From CAMCXT01 sp040403315 (GTDB lineage: Bacteria; Bacteroidota; Bacteroidia; M30B66), in assembly GCA_040403315.1 (NCBI GenBank), contig JBBAKX010000007.1, forward strand, positions 106,605 to 170,604: 64,000 nt of DNA, given 5' to 3'. This document shows positions 7,790 to 18,277 of this stretch, one piece after another. Both the position numbers and the translations under genes were made by a program. The first letter of the stretch is position 1, and each line of letters begins with the position of its first letter. The notes under the pieces are model-generated. The model was not told the origin of the DNA, did not search any database, and saw only the letters and a list, made by a program, of their open reading frames with translations.

Positions 7790-10700
7790 CTATTGGTTTA
7801 ACGTGAAGCGCAAGCTCAATCCGAAATTGGTGTTTGAATTCGGGAACTGGTTTGAAATGAATGGCTTGTTCATGATTCTATCGAAGAACAAACGAACCGT
7901 TACTTTCTGATTGATCACATAGTCGGCAGAAACCTTAATGGAAACATTTTGCTGACCAGCTGAAAGGATTGGATCGAAAACAGTTTGACCTTCAATTGGA
8001 ACCCTACGCACGACTGTTTTGTTGGTTCTCACCGATACGTCGGCACGAATGTTTAAGTCACTTTTAATTTTCTTGCCAGAGCCTTGAATTGTAAATGGAA
8101 GTTCGAAATTCTTCACGATATATCCAGTTCCAATGGTGATTTCACGCCCGTTTACTTCGGTGATTTGAGAATTCTGAAGACTCAACGATAAATCTCTGCT
8201 TCTTCGGAATTCAACTTTGGTGATCAAGCTGTTTTTCCAGGTCATATCCACATTCAACAACGGCCCAAATTGCTCCGAAATTGACGCCATCAAGATATTC
8301 AGTTGAGGAATAATGTTTCCAGTAGGGTCGATTGCATTCGGGTTTTGAAGTGCCAACAAATTCGTAGTGAACGATCCAACATTGAATGTTGATCTGAAAC
8401 CATGTCCGAGTGAAATAGACTTAAAATACTTCTTGAAGAATGGAATTTTAGTCAAGCCATCGTAGGTAATTCTCCAGTTTGGCTTCGGGATTTTTTGAAA
8501 CAACGATAACTCTTGTTGAGTTGGGTCGTTGCCTGTATATGTGGCAATGAATGAAAGAAGCAATACATCTTGTTGGGTTGAACCATATCCAGTAGGGTAT
8601 CCAGTAAGTGGATCAATCGCACTGCCGCTCAAACGTGATGCAATGGCTTTACGGTTGTTCAAGAAGTTATCGAATTCGCCAGAGGTGTGAAGTTTATTGT
8701 CGAGTCTTCCAAATGCTGTTCCCCAAGTGTTGGTCGAAATAGAGAATGTTCCGGTTTTGAGCGTACTTAATTCCTCGAAGACACCCGAATTTGCATTAAA
8801 CTTATATATCGTGGTGAAGTTTTCAGTGTAATTTCGGTTGGCGTTCAACGTGATCCGCATACCAGGAATTGGCTCTACAGTAGCGTTCCAAGTTAAATTC
8901 CTTGCCAAAGTCTTGGTGAATGCATTGTTGAAAGTTGTGTCTCGTGTAAGTGCGCCGCGTTCCACCATTAATGAACGAATATCGCGCTGACTTCCAAAAA
9001 TAAATCCCGTAGTTGGTGTGCCTGATCTCCAATCTCGCCCTACGTATTGGCTGGCATTCACAAAACCCGGCAATATTGTTCCGTTTGTTTCGGTATAATT
9101 GATGGATGCATTTTTAAGCATCATCAAAAATTTAGCAGCATTTTCCAATACAATATCGAATGCAGTTTCCTTCTTTTTGGTTGAGTCCTTTTTAGCGTCT
9201 TTGGTAGCTGCTGCTGGATCTTTAGGATCTTTCTTCGGCGCAGCCTTTTTCTTGTCCTTTTGCCCGGCTTTTTTCTGATTGATTTTCTTCAGATATGGAA
9301 TCTTGTTGTACAATTGAACAAGGTTCGCTTGTCCGCTCAGGTTAATATTGGCAGAATTTGAAATGATATTTCCGAACGGGTTTTGAGCAAATTTATCAGG
9401 ATTGTTGGCGTCTCTTACTAAAGGAGCTGCTACCCAACTGTAAGTTCCGCTGTATGCCACGGTGCTGTTCACGAAATTCAGCAATGGGATTTTTGAAAAC
9501 GGTACCGTGTATGAAGTGCTGAAATTATGCTGATAATTTGTGTTTCGTCCGCCTTTGCGGAGATTTTTGATTACTGAATCGCGCTTTAAAGGCGTATTGA
9601 TTTGACCAGGCTCTTCATCAACGCGGCTCATATTGGTAGCCATGAAGTCGAGTTGAAGCGATTTGGTTAATGGAAGTTTTATGTCGTAAATTCTTTGCCA
9701 AGTGAAGGATTTGAAATACGTGGTATCAATTTTCAAGATGGCAACATCCGAATTGTTTCGGAGTTTTTGTGAGTTGTAATCTCTCGCTACATCCGAACGA
9801 ACCGACAAGCGCGAAGGCATCAAATTAAAATTGAAGTCTTTGATTAAATCGAAAGCCTTCGTTTTTGCAAATAGCTTAACGCTTTTGAATGGCTCGATTG
9901 ATTTTGGCTTCGGAGAAAATGTGTACCCGATTCCAACATCATAATTTTTAGTGTAATTGAATTCTACTTCAGGAGATCGTTGGAAATTATCAGCGAATGC
10001 GCAGGTTAAATCGAAATTCTCGACACCGTAAATTCTATTTTTGGTTTGGCCGCTTCCTTTGTTCTTCCTTACGTTGGTGAAGTTGATGCTTCTACGTTTT
10101 TGGTAAACCTGAGATAGTGTTCGGAGTGAATCTTTTGCCGCATCGCTTATCTGATAATCTAAAGCAGTATTAAAACGAACGTCAGGATCAAGTGGATTGA
10201 ACTGTGGATTGCTGATGTTTTCACTAAATTCCCAATACAATGGAACGCTTAGGTTCCAGTCTTTCGGGAAGAATTTACCCAACTCAATATTGGTAATCAA
10301 GCTGTATGCCGATGTGTTGCTTCGGCTTCTTTCGATTGGTTTTTTCTCGATGCTTCCAAATCCAAAGGTCGATCTGCTACCTGCAATTGCCACTGTACCC
10401 AAGTCGGCTAATTTAGCAGTTACACGTGCATTTGCAGCCCAGCCACCTGGTTCGAAATATTCTGAAACGCGAAGCTCATTCACCCAAACTTCTGCACAAG
10501 CCACAGATCCATCGTCTGGCCAAGGGTTATTCTCATCGTTTTGTGGATTACGAATCCCGATCATCATGGTTTTTACACCAGATATTTGCGGAACACCAAC
10601 AACAGTAACTCTGTTGTTAGGGAACTCAGGATCTTGAACGTAATATGGTTCGTTCAGTTGGATGTTAGGATTGCTGGTCATTTCCCGATTGCGGGCAACC

Positions 10701-13700
10701 TTTGCGTTGGTTAATGCTTCAAGTGCAAAGTCGAAACTGTTCGACCAAACATCTTCTGCATTGGTGGTTCCATCGGGTGTTCGCTTTAATGGAATTTCGT
10801 ATTCATAGTAATTGTTCACGAAATCTGTACCCAAACGAACAAATGCAGTAACTTGATTGTCGGTCCACTGATTTCCATTCATGGATTCAGCATGCACTTC
10901 CATCTTAATGCGTTTGTAGGCACGAACGTCGAGGTTGGTGTTTTTGTAAACTGCACGCGCTTCACCATCTTCTAGATTGCAGATTCTCATCTGAAGCGAT
11001 TGCTCATTCAACTGTTGAAGGTTGGTTGTTGCAACATCAACTTCGCGTCGGATTTTTGGAGGAAGGATGTAGTTTACAGGAATTTTATCGCCGTTTTCCT
11101 CAATGTTTACTGTTGATACCTGGAAGTTTGTATTCAAATCGTTTCCAAGGAATAAACCTGGATCTTTCAGGCTGTATTCGAATCTTCTCCATTCTGCACG
11201 AACCAATTCCAATCGTGCCATTCTTGCAATAACTGGTTCTTGGAAATTGTGGAAGAACATTCTCACAAAACGAATAGAACGGAAATCTGCAATTGATCCA
11301 ACTTTAGAAGTAAATGAACGAATTGGAACGCGGAATTGATACCAATCAACCGCTACATCTTGGCCGTTGCTTAATTTCCCTTTACCAGGCACTTTGTCGA
11401 TGATGTAGTTTTGCCCAACCACCATATCCTGCGGACGCATGCTGATTTTGTATTGGAAATAACTTTCCGCAACGCTCAGGGTGTTGTCGCGATTGATGTC
11501 TTCGATATTCGGTAAAGGAGTAGCAGCAGTAGGGTAGTTTTCTATTTGATCTTCTCCGAGTTTCGAATTGCCTTCTAGTCCGTTATAAAGGGTGTATCGG
11601 GTAATGATATCGGATTGTTGAGCATCCCAGAATTCGGTGTTTCTGAAGAAGCGGTAATCATCGCCAGAAGGATCAGCTTCGAAACGCGCCAATGCTTCGG
11701 GATTCAGTGTTGTTTGAAGTTGATTGAGGTAATTCTGAAAGAATACACGCTCCGAATCATTTGGCAATCCATCCAAACCAACATCTTGTAATGGGCGCGA
11801 TTCAGGATTGTTGTCGAATGCGTTTACGAGTGGCGGCGCAGTTGGGTATTTCCCCCAAACGGTTGTGTCGAAATTGGTATTTTCGGTGGTGATTGGCAAT
11901 CCGTTTTCGAAACTCTGTTGTCCGTCACGAAGCACATCTTCGGAGATATTCCCCAGGTTGATGTAAAAATCGCCACCTGTTCCACTATTTATTGCAGTGC
12001 CATCACCTAAACCGTTGGCAAATGGATCCATCATCCAGAACTCGATATAATCGATGTTGGCCGATTCGAAATCGGTAGTTTCGATACGGCGCATGATGCC
12101 TCCCCAACGATTTTTTGGATTTTTCAGGGTTCCATCAGCGTTCAACCCTGCCGAAAATTCATTTTCAACCACATCATAATTGTATGGTCCGCGTATGTTC
12201 GGATTAAAGTGCAAATCGAGTACAGGCATAATCTGAACCTGTCCGTTTGGTCTAGCTTTATTCGGGAAGATTTCGGTTTCTACAATCTGCCGCATGAAAT
12301 TATTCGATTGCATCGGAGAATCTTGGATGTAATCGGGTGTTGTATTTCCATTTCTGGAGAAAAGCGGATCGATCGTGTACCAGTTTAATCTCGCGCGGTT
12401 GTAATTGTATGCAGCACTGTTGAATAGGTCTCCTTCACGCAGTAAATTTTGCTGTCCACTAGGTGTAGAAGCGATAAACCAGTTACCCATATTTCGGATA
12501 TCGATGGTTGATTCTGCGCCTTCGAAATCGTCGATGTATGAAAGTCCTTCTTTCCCAATAATCTTAGAGTGGCCTGGGATGAGCTTAGCCATTTCCCAAG
12601 TGGCAGTGATGGTGGAAGTTTCTTTGGTTGAATAGAATGGGAGCTTGTCGATCAATCGAGTTAACCAACGTGAATCGCGTTTGATGTTTCCATCTAGCCC
12701 GATGATGGTGTTCGAAATGGGTTCGTCGCCGATGTTGATTTTTTGCGTCATCGGGCGCTCGGTAAGGTTCATGATAGTAGCGCCAATACCGAAATCTTTG
12801 TCGATCATGTAATCGAAATGCGCACCCATCAAACGCTTGCTTTGAATCGCAAAGAGCGTATTGGTTTCAAGTGAAATATTGATAGGTGTTTGAGAATTGA
12901 GTAGGCCTTGGTTGATGATTCTCACTCGACCAAGCGCGTAATCGACTGTGTAATCGACATTTTCTGTAAGTGGAACGCCGCCCGCAGTAACGGTTACAGA
13001 ACCTTGCGGAACGTTCATTGCGTTAAGAGAAATCTCTGATCCTGATGCCGATTGATAAGATCCTTGAATGTAATATCGATTGTGCTGGGCATCCAATTGC
13101 GCAAGCGGTTGGGTAGTTACGTACAGCGAGTCGAATGCGTATTTGTTTGCCAAACCAAGCTCTGCAGGAAGTTGGAATTTGCTTCTTAGGAAGTTTTTAA
13201 AAGGCTCTCGCATCGGGAAAACGATACGGCCTTTGTCTGCTTGAATGGTTTTGCCTTCTATAAAGTCGAAGAATCCATCGGCTTGCGGATCGCTTTGGTT
13301 GTTTAATCGATCGAGGTTAAAGAGCTGAAGTAGGATTTTTCCATTTACATCAGCGCCTTCTGGTATGACATTCATCTTTACCGATGTTTTTTCATCTTGG
13401 TAAAGGATATTTAATTTGAAATTTTCTTTGCTGATTTGGAAGCCGTTTAACGAATAAACGTTCTTCATCATCAGCTCCCAGATTGGTTTCTTGGTGAAAA
13501 TCTGGGTGCCTTTTAGCATTTTTAAAACCAACGATCCTGTTCCTTGGATATCGGTTGAAAATTCTCCCACCTGATACACTTGTTGCCCCTGGCTTGAATT
13601 TACTGTGTATTGGAAAGCAACGGCAAGCACTTCATCCGCGTTAAGCGATTGGTTTAATGAAACATAACCGAGCAAAGGGTTAAGTGTGTATTCGCTTGGA

Positions 13701-15046
13701 TTGAGCAATCGGGCATTCTGCAAATATTCGAAGTCGATGGCTGGAATCATTTGCGGAACAAACGAGTTCGGATTACTTAAAACATCGTTTGTTTTATTCC
13801 TGAAATCGGGATGAATCGTAATGATTTGTTGTGCTTGGAGGTTGTTGTTTTCGTTTCGTGGAAATACAACAGAACCTGGCTGCTGTTGTGTGTAGGTATT
13901 TACGCCATTGTTGAAATAGCTCGGATCAGATTCCCCGAGATCGGCAAATGCAGCGATATTTCTAACGTTGTTAGTCGCGTAGGTCCTATTCGTGATGTAA
14001 ACCTCGACTCTTGTTACGTTAAATGGAGATGTAACATTCGGCAAAGTCGACATTGATTGATCGTACCGGTCTTTACACCATTGTGCGAGGAAGAAGTGCC
14101 TGTTGGCATCATAATTTGCGGCCGAAACTTCGAACTGTTGCGTTTGAGCACCACCTTGAACAGTGATGTTTTTGCGGTCGCCTTGTTGTTGTGAGAAAAT
14201 CGTTGTCGCAGTAAGTCTTCCGAACTTCAACTTGGCTTTTACGCCCATCAAACTTTGCGAACCGGTAATGAGCGTTCCTGTAAGCGGAAGGTTTACGTTT
14301 CCTGCTTCGAGCAATTGGATGATTTCATCTTCCTTTCCTTCGTACTTCAGATTTACCTTGTTGTCGAAATTGAAGCCTGTTTCGGTGTTGTAGTTGGTTT
14401 GTAGTTGGATTTTATCTCCAATTTTACCAACCAAGTTCATTTGAATTTTTTGCTGGAAGTTGAATGCTCCAACACGTTGTTGTCGGATTGGAAGCGCTGG
14501 ATTTTGCGTCCTAACGAAGTTTCCACCGAAAATAAGTTCTGCCGAGCCTTGCGGTCGGATGTCGATCACATTGGAACCGAAAATACCAGCAAAGGCATCT
14601 CCAGGAACGATAATTTTAGGGGCGAAGCCTTTTTGTTTGGTTACGTCGTCTCCAGCAATTCGGTCTCTCCAATTTTTTTTGACGGCATTGTCGAAATCAT
14701 TGTCGAGATACTCCTGCATCGTCATATAGTCGGGATGACGATAGTTGTAGTTTCCAACCTTTTGGTTGATATCGAATTCGTTCGTCTCGGTATTTAGATC
14801 GATGGTGGTTTGGATGTTCGCTGGATCCTTTAAGAAAAGCCCGTTGGGATTGGGATCGCTAGGATCGAAGTTGTCGTCGTTGAAAGGAAACGGGAGATCA
14901 ACAAGCGTATCGGTATCAGTTGTATCGCCTGGTCCTGGAGATACGCTAAACGTAGAGGCATACGGACGGCTGTTAGCACTCCATACAATGAAGAGCAGGA
15001 GTCCTGTAACAATGCTGAAAGAAAGATATTTAGCGTAGGTTTTCAA
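7790..15046 (-). CDS. sprA: Cell surface protein SprA, T9SS outer-membrane channel
   Basis: A 2418-residue protein matching SprA (Sov in Porphyromonas), the giant beta-barrel through which type IX secretion substrates cross the outer membrane; it is also needed for gliding in many flavobacteria. It starts with a signal peptide (hydrophobic to about residue 24). Early residues include FGGNFVRTQNPALPIRQQR and MNLVGKIGDKIQLQTNYNT, typical of SprA N-terminal domains. Long beta-rich stretches follow (YIDDFEGAESTIDIRN, VWVNELRVSEYFEPGGWAA), and the chain ends in an amphipathic strand NTNFGLSLRFTLNQ. A lysine-rich low-complexity segment lies at about residues 1919-1965. Length and the ruvA/gcvH neighbours agree with the family. 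It is by far the largest gene here and has no visible interruption. Confidence 0.97.
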   Translation of the reverse strand: MKTYAKYLSFSIVTGLLLFIVWSANSRPYASTFSVSPGPGDTTDTDTLVDLPFPFNDDNFDPSDPNPNGLFLKDPANIQTTIDLNTETNEFDINQKVGNYNYRHPDYMTMQEYLDNDFDNAVKKNWRDRIAGDDVTKQKGFAPKIIVPGDAFAGIFGSNVIDIRPQGSAELIFGGNFVRTQNPALPIRQQRVGAFNFQQKIQMNLVGKIGDKIQLQTNYNTETGFNFDNKVNLKYEGKEDEIIQLLEAGNVNLPLTGTLITGSQSLMGVKAKLKFGRLTATTIFSQQQGDRKNITVQGGAQTQQFEVSAANYDANRHFFLAQWCKDRYDQSMSTLPNVTSPFNVTRVEVYITNRTYATNNVRNIAAFADLGESDPSYFNNGVNTYTQQQPGSVVFPRNENNNLQAQQIITIHPDFRNKTNDVLSNPNSFVPQMIPAIDFEYLQNARLLNPSEYTLNPLLGYVSLNQSLNADEVLAVAFQYTVNSSQGQQVYQVGEFSTDIQGTGSLVLKMLKGTQIFTKKPIWELMMKNVYSLNGFQISKENFKLNILYQDEKTSVKMNVIPEGADVNGKILLQLFNLDRLNNQSDPQADGFFDFIEGKTIQADKGRIVFPMREPFKNFLRSKFQLPAELGLANKYAFDSLYVTTQPLAQLDAQHNRYYIQGSYQSASGSEISLNAMNVPQGSVTVTAGGVPLTENVDYTVDYALGRVRIINQGLLNSQTPINISLETNTLFAIQSKRLMGAHFDYMIDKDFGIGATIMNLTERPMTQKINIGDEPISNTIIGLDGNIKRDSRWLTRLIDKLPFYSTKETSTITATWEMAKLIPGHSKIIGKEGLSYIDDFEGAESTIDIRNMGNWFIASTPSGQQNLLREGDLFNSAAYNYNRARLNWYTIDPLFSRNGNTTPDYIQDSPMQSNNFMRQIVETEIFPNKARPNGQVQIMPVLDLHFNPNIRGPYNYDVVENEFSAGLNADGTLKNPKNRWGGIMRRIETTDFESANIDYIEFWMMDPFANGLGDGTAINSGTGGDFYINLGNISEDVLRDGQQSFENGLPITTENTNFDTTVWGKYPTAPPLVNAFDNNPESRPLQDVGLDGLPNDSERVFFQNYLNQLQTTLNPEALARFEADPSGDDYRFFRNTEFWDAQQSDIITRYTLYNGLEGNSKLGEDQIENYPTAATPLPNIEDINRDNTLSVAESYFQYKISMRPQDMVVGQNYIIDKVPGKGKLSNGQDVAVDWYQFRVPIRSFTSKVGSIADFRSIRFVRMFFHNFQEPVIARMARLELVRAEWRRFEYSLKDPGLFLGNDLNTNFQVSTVNIEENGDKIPVNYILPPKIRREVDVATTNLQQLNEQSLQMRICNLEDGEARAVYKNTNLDVRAYKRIKMEVHAESMNGNQWTDNQVTAFVRLGTDFVNNYYEYEIPLKRTPDGTTNAEDVWSNSFDFALEALTNAKVARNREMTSNPNIQLNEPYYVQDPEFPNNRVTVVGVPQISGVKTMMIGIRNPQNDENNPWPDDGSVACAEVWVNELRVSEYFEPGGWAANARVTAKLADLGTVAIAGSRSTFGFGSIEKKPIERSRSNTSAYSLITNIELGKFFPKDWNLSVPLYWEFSENISNPQFNPLDPDVRFNTALDYQISDAAKDSLRTLSQVYQKRRSINFTNVRKNKGSGQTKNRIYGVENFDLTCAFADNFQRSPEVEFNYTKNYDVGIGYTFSPKPKSIEPFKSVKLFAKTKAFDLIKDFNFNLMPSRLSVRSDVARDYNSQKLRNNSDVAILKIDTTYFKSFTWQRIYDIKLPLTKSLQLDFMATNMSRVDEEPGQINTPLKRDSVIKNLRKGGRNTNYQHNFSTSYTVPFSKIPLLNFVNSTVAYSGTYSWVAAPLVRDANNPDKFAQNPFGNIISNSANINLSGQANLVQLYNKIPYLKKINQKKAGQKDKKKAAPKKDPKDPAAATKDAKKDSTKKKETAFDIVLENAAKFLMMLKNASINYTETNGTILPGFVNASQYVGRDWRSGTPTTGFIFGSQRDIRSLMVERGALTRDTTFNNAFTKTLARNLTWNATVEPIPGMRITLNANRNYTENFTTIYKFNANSGVFEELSTLKTGTFSISTNTWGTAFGRLDNKLHTSGEFDNFLNNRKAIASRLSGSAIDPLTGYPTGYGSTQQDVLLLSFIATYTGNDPTQQELSLFQKIPKPNWRITYDGLTKIPFFKKYFKSISLGHGFRSTFNVGSFTTNLLALQNPNAIDPTGNIIPQLNILMASISEQFGPLLNVDMTWKNSLITKVEFRRSRDLSLSLQNSQITEVNGREITIGTGYIVKNFELPFTIQGSGKKIKSDLNIRADVSVRTNKTVVRRVPIEGQTVFDPILSAGQQNVSIKVSADYVINQKVTVRLFFDRIMNKPFISNQFPNSNTNFGLSLRFTLNQ

Positions 15047-15081
15047 TCAGATAACTAACTTTTAGAAACGATGGTAATTCG

Positions 15082-15666
15082 TTAGATTACTTTTAAGGTT
15101 TGCTTAATAAGTTCTTCAACGCTCAACTCCGAATCTTGTGATTTTTGAACTTTATCGAGCGCTTTTTCTGCTAGATTTTTAGGGAAACCCAATAAAGTCA
15201 GTGCAGTTAACGCCTCGTTGCGTGTGGTATTGTGCAACCCAGCAAAAAGTTCAGGACTCACCGAATCGCGGTCGAACTTCCCTTTCAGATCGATGATGAT
15301 CCTTTGGGCAGTTTTCTCTCCAATCCCTTTCACAGCTTTTAATGTTCCTACTTGGTTGTTAATCACAGCATCAGCGATTTCGTTGGCGTCGAGCGAAGAT
15401 AAAATCATCCTTGCTGTTGACGCGCCTACACCAGATACATTTATTAACATCCTAAAAGTTTCTCTTTCTGCACGTGAATGAAAACCGAATAGGGTATGTG
15501 CATCCTCCCTAATTGCAAGGTGTGTATAAAGTTTGCATTGTTCGGCACTTCCAATTTGGCTAAAAGTTGAAAGTGAGATATTCAAATAATAACCTACGCC
15601 CGCAGCTTCGATTACAGCGTAAGTGGGCGTTTTTTCTATCAGTTTACCATTAATATAATCGAACAT
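15082..15666 (-). CDS. ruvA: Holliday junction branch migration protein RuvA
   Basis: Binds four-way DNA junctions as a tetramer and loads the RuvB motor. The 194 residues show domain I (MFDYINGKLIEKTPTYAVIE), two helix-hairpin-helix motifs (LINVSGVGASTARMIL and LKAVKGIGEKTAQRIIIDLK), and a C-terminal domain III (ALTALTLLGFPKNLAEKAL) that touches RuvB. It is separated from the malic enzyme gene by 2 bases and from sprA by 35 bases, all on the minus strand. RuvB and RuvC are not in the window. Confidence 0.97.
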   Translation of the reverse strand: MFDYINGKLIEKTPTYAVIEAAGVGYYLNISLSTFSQIGSAEQCKLYTHLAIREDAHTLFGFHSRAERETFRMLINVSGVGASTARMILSSLDANEIADAVINNQVGTLKAVKGIGEKTAQRIIIDLKGKFDRDSVSPELFAGLHNTTRNEALTALTLLGFPKNLAEKALDKVQKSQDSELSVEELIKQTLKVI

Positions 15667-15668
15667 CT

Positions 15669-17936
15669 TTAGGATTTTGGTTGTGCATCAACAACGGCGA
15701 GCGTTATCATATTCACGATTTCTCTTACTGAACTTCCCAATTGGAGCACATGCACTGGTTTTTTCATGCCGAGTAACAACGGACCAATTGCTTCAGATTC
15801 TCCAATTTCTTGAAGCAATTTGTAAGCAATGTTTCCTGATGCAAGGTTTGGAAATATTAAGGTATTTACTTGTTGGCCAACCAAAGTTGAGAAAGGAAAT
15901 TGTTCCTTCAGCATAGCATTGTTGACAGCAAAATTGGCCTGAATTTCACCATCAACTTTAAGGTGAGGATGGTTTTCGTGAAGGATTTTGACAGCCTCAC
16001 GAACTTTGATCGAATCTGGTCCTTCAGATGATCCGAAGTTTGCGTAAGACAACATGGCAATTTTCGGAGTGATATTTAAGTTCGAAACCGCTTGAGCAAC
16101 GAGCACTGTAATGTCTGCAAGTTCTTGCGCTGTAGGGTTTATGTTAACTGTTGTATCGGCGAAGAAAAATGGCCCTTTTTTGGTTATCATGATGTAAAGA
16201 CCAGCCACACGCTTCACATTTTCACGAATGCCAATTACTTGCAGCGCAGGACGAATGGTATCAGGATATTTTCTAGTAAGGCCCGAAATGAGCGCATCTG
16301 CGTAGCCTGTTCGAACAAGCATAGAGCCGAAGTAGTTTCGCTCACGCATGATCTGTTTCGCTTCAAAAATTGTGAAACCACGACGCTTTCTCAAATCATA
16401 GAATATCTCACCGAATTCGGCAACCCGAGCTGCTTCAGCTTCGCTTCTTGGGTCGATAATTTCCATGCCATCGATATTGATTCCAAATTCATTTGAGATG
16501 GCCTCAATTTTAACTTTATTCCCAAGAAGGATTGGAATTGCAATTCCTTCATTTCGTGCAACTTGAGCAGCTTTCAGGATTTTATAGTGATCGGCTTCAG
16601 CAAAAACGATTCGCTTAGGTGATGTTTTAGCTCTGGTAGTGATTCGATCTATCAGTGTATTGTCGAGCCCCATGCGACGAATCAGTTCGTCTTTGTATTT
16701 TTCGAAATCATCGATTGGCGCCATAGCCACTCCTGAATCCATTGCAGCTTTCGCAACGGCAGGTGCAACAGTAGTGATCAAGCGAGGATCCAATGGTTTC
16801 GGGATAATATAATCTCTGCCAAATTGCAAATTGGCTTTGTTGTAGGCCATATTCACCATTTCGGGCACTTGCTGTTTGGCCAAATCTGCGATGGCATAAA
16901 CTGCTGCGAGTTTCATCTCTTCGTTGATGCATGTGGCCCGAACATCGAGCGCTCCGCGGAAGATGAATGGAAAACCAAGTACATTATTTACTTGATTCGG
17001 AAAGTCGGAACGACCTGTTGCCATGATGATATCTGGACGAGCCTCGATAGCATCATCGTATGGAATTTCAGGATTCGGGTTCGCTAGTGCGAAAACAATA
17101 GCATTGGGAGCCATCGCTTTGATCATTTCTTTCGAAACGATATTCCCTTTCGACAAACCAACGAATACATCTGCATTATGAAGTGCTTCTGTAAGTGTTG
17201 AAATCTGGATATCTCGAGCGAATTTTTGTTTTTGTTCGTCCAGGTCTGTACGGCTGGTAGAAATCACACCAGTACTATCGCACATGATCAGGTTTTTCGC
17301 ATCAACGCCGAGTTGCAAATAAAGGCTAGCACACGAAATGGCAGAAGCTCCAGCGCCGTTGAAGACAACTTTTACTTCATTGATGTTTTTTCCTGCAATT
17401 TCTAGTGCATTAAGCAAGGCCGATCCGGTGATAATTGCCGTACCATGCTGATCATCATGCATTACTGGAATTTTTAGAGCTTCTTTTAAGCGTCTCTCAA
17501 TTTCGAAACACTCTGGCGCTTTGATATCTTCCAAATTGATTCCACCAAATGTTGGAGCAATCGCTTTCACAGTGTTGCAGAAAAGATCGATGTCGTTTGC
17601 GTCAATTTCAATATCGAAAACATCAATATCGGCGAAGATCTTAAACAATACACCCTTTCCTTCCATCACTGGTTTTGAAGCTTCAGGACCGATGTTTCCT
17701 AATCCTAAAACAGCGGTACCATTTGAAATTACAGCTACAAGGTTTCCTTTGGCAGTGTATTTATAAACATCTTCAGGGTTTGCATGGATCTCTGTGCAAG
17801 GCTCTGCAACACCCGGAGAATAGGCAAGTGATAAATCTCTTTGTGTAGAAGTAGGCTTAGTTGGCACTACTTCAATTTTTCCTGGCCGCCCATTAGAGTG
17901 GTAATCCAGCGCTTGTTTCTTTCTATAATCGTCCAT
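15669..17936 (-). CDS. maeB: NADP-dependent malic enzyme with phosphotransacetylase-like tail
   Basis: Oxidatively decarboxylates malate to pyruvate, making NADPH. The chosen start is the Met of MDDYRKKQALDYHSNGRPGK, where family similarity begins; an earlier in-frame Met at 17990 would add 18 unlikely residues. The first 430 residues hold the malic enzyme core: LSLAYSPGVAEPC, HDDQHGTAIITGSALLNAL and the dinucleotide fold VVFNGAGASAISCA. The rest (about 440-755) is the phosphate acetyltransferase-like domain found in MaeB, thought to be regulatory (RIVFAEADHYKILKAAQ, QLGSSVREIVNMITLA). This 755-residue hybrid is normal for the family. It heads the malic enzyme-ruvA-sprA cluster. Confidence 0.95.
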   Translation of the reverse strand: MDDYRKKQALDYHSNGRPGKIEVVPTKPTSTQRDLSLAYSPGVAEPCTEIHANPEDVYKYTAKGNLVAVISNGTAVLGLGNIGPEASKPVMEGKGVLFKIFADIDVFDIEIDANDIDLFCNTVKAIAPTFGGINLEDIKAPECFEIERRLKEALKIPVMHDDQHGTAIITGSALLNALEIAGKNINEVKVVFNGAGASAISCASLYLQLGVDAKNLIMCDSTGVISTSRTDLDEQKQKFARDIQISTLTEALHNADVFVGLSKGNIVSKEMIKAMAPNAIVFALANPNPEIPYDDAIEARPDIIMATGRSDFPNQVNNVLGFPFIFRGALDVRATCINEEMKLAAVYAIADLAKQQVPEMVNMAYNKANLQFGRDYIIPKPLDPRLITTVAPAVAKAAMDSGVAMAPIDDFEKYKDELIRRMGLDNTLIDRITTRAKTSPKRIVFAEADHYKILKAAQVARNEGIAIPILLGNKVKIEAISNEFGINIDGMEIIDPRSEAEAARVAEFGEIFYDLRKRRGFTIFEAKQIMRERNYFGSMLVRTGYADALISGLTRKYPDTIRPALQVIGIRENVKRVAGLYIMITKKGPFFFADTTVNINPTAQELADITVLVAQAVSNLNITPKIAMLSYANFGSSEGPDSIKVREAVKILHENHPHLKVDGEIQANFAVNNAMLKEQFPFSTLVGQQVNTLIFPNLASGNIAYKLLQEIGESEAIGPLLLGMKKPVHVLQLGSSVREIVNMITLAVVDAQPKS

Positions 17937-18156
17937 AATTAATCTATTGTTCAGAGACTGGAAATAAAATAACCAACCTATTCTCAACAATCGCCAAAAA
18001 TACAGGATTTCCGATAGGCGTAGTTCGATTTTTCTTGATTTTTTCCAAATGTTTGTTGGTGTGTATTTGCTTTCAAGTCAGCGACTTGCACAAATGCTAC
18101 CGATTGCTTTGTAGTAATAAGTCGTTGTTGCAATCCTAATATCCCAATAATTTGAG

Positions 18157-18205
18157 CTTAACAACTTGTTTTAGGGTTCACTGCATTTTGTTTCGAGTTG
18201 TTAAG
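18157..18205. repeat. 10-base inverted repeat between maeB and the sirtuin gene
   Basis: CTTAACAACT at 18157-18166 and its exact reverse complement AGTTGTTAAG at 18196-18205 flank a 29-base spacer. The 341-base gap between the divergent maeB (start 17936) and sirtuin (start 18278) genes holds nothing else recognisable except a shorter palindrome, CAAGTC-AGC-GACTTG, at 18074-18088. The repeat could be an operator for a dimeric repressor or a long-stemmed RNA element. No T run follows it, so it does not look like a terminator. Confidence 0.4.
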
Positions 18206-18277
18206 TGGAGGAATCATTTAGATTTTTGTGGATAATAAATCATTTTCAATGCGATAAATCCTTCTTAGCTTCGCAAA

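Noticed and set aside
14405..15038. Plus-strand open frames inside sprA
   Set aside because: They are antisense shadows of a highly conserved coding region and show no protein-family pattern.
18074..18088. CAAGTC-AGC-GACTTG palindrome as an operator
   Set aside because: Six-base arms are short and could occur by chance; only the 10-base repeat nearby was kept.
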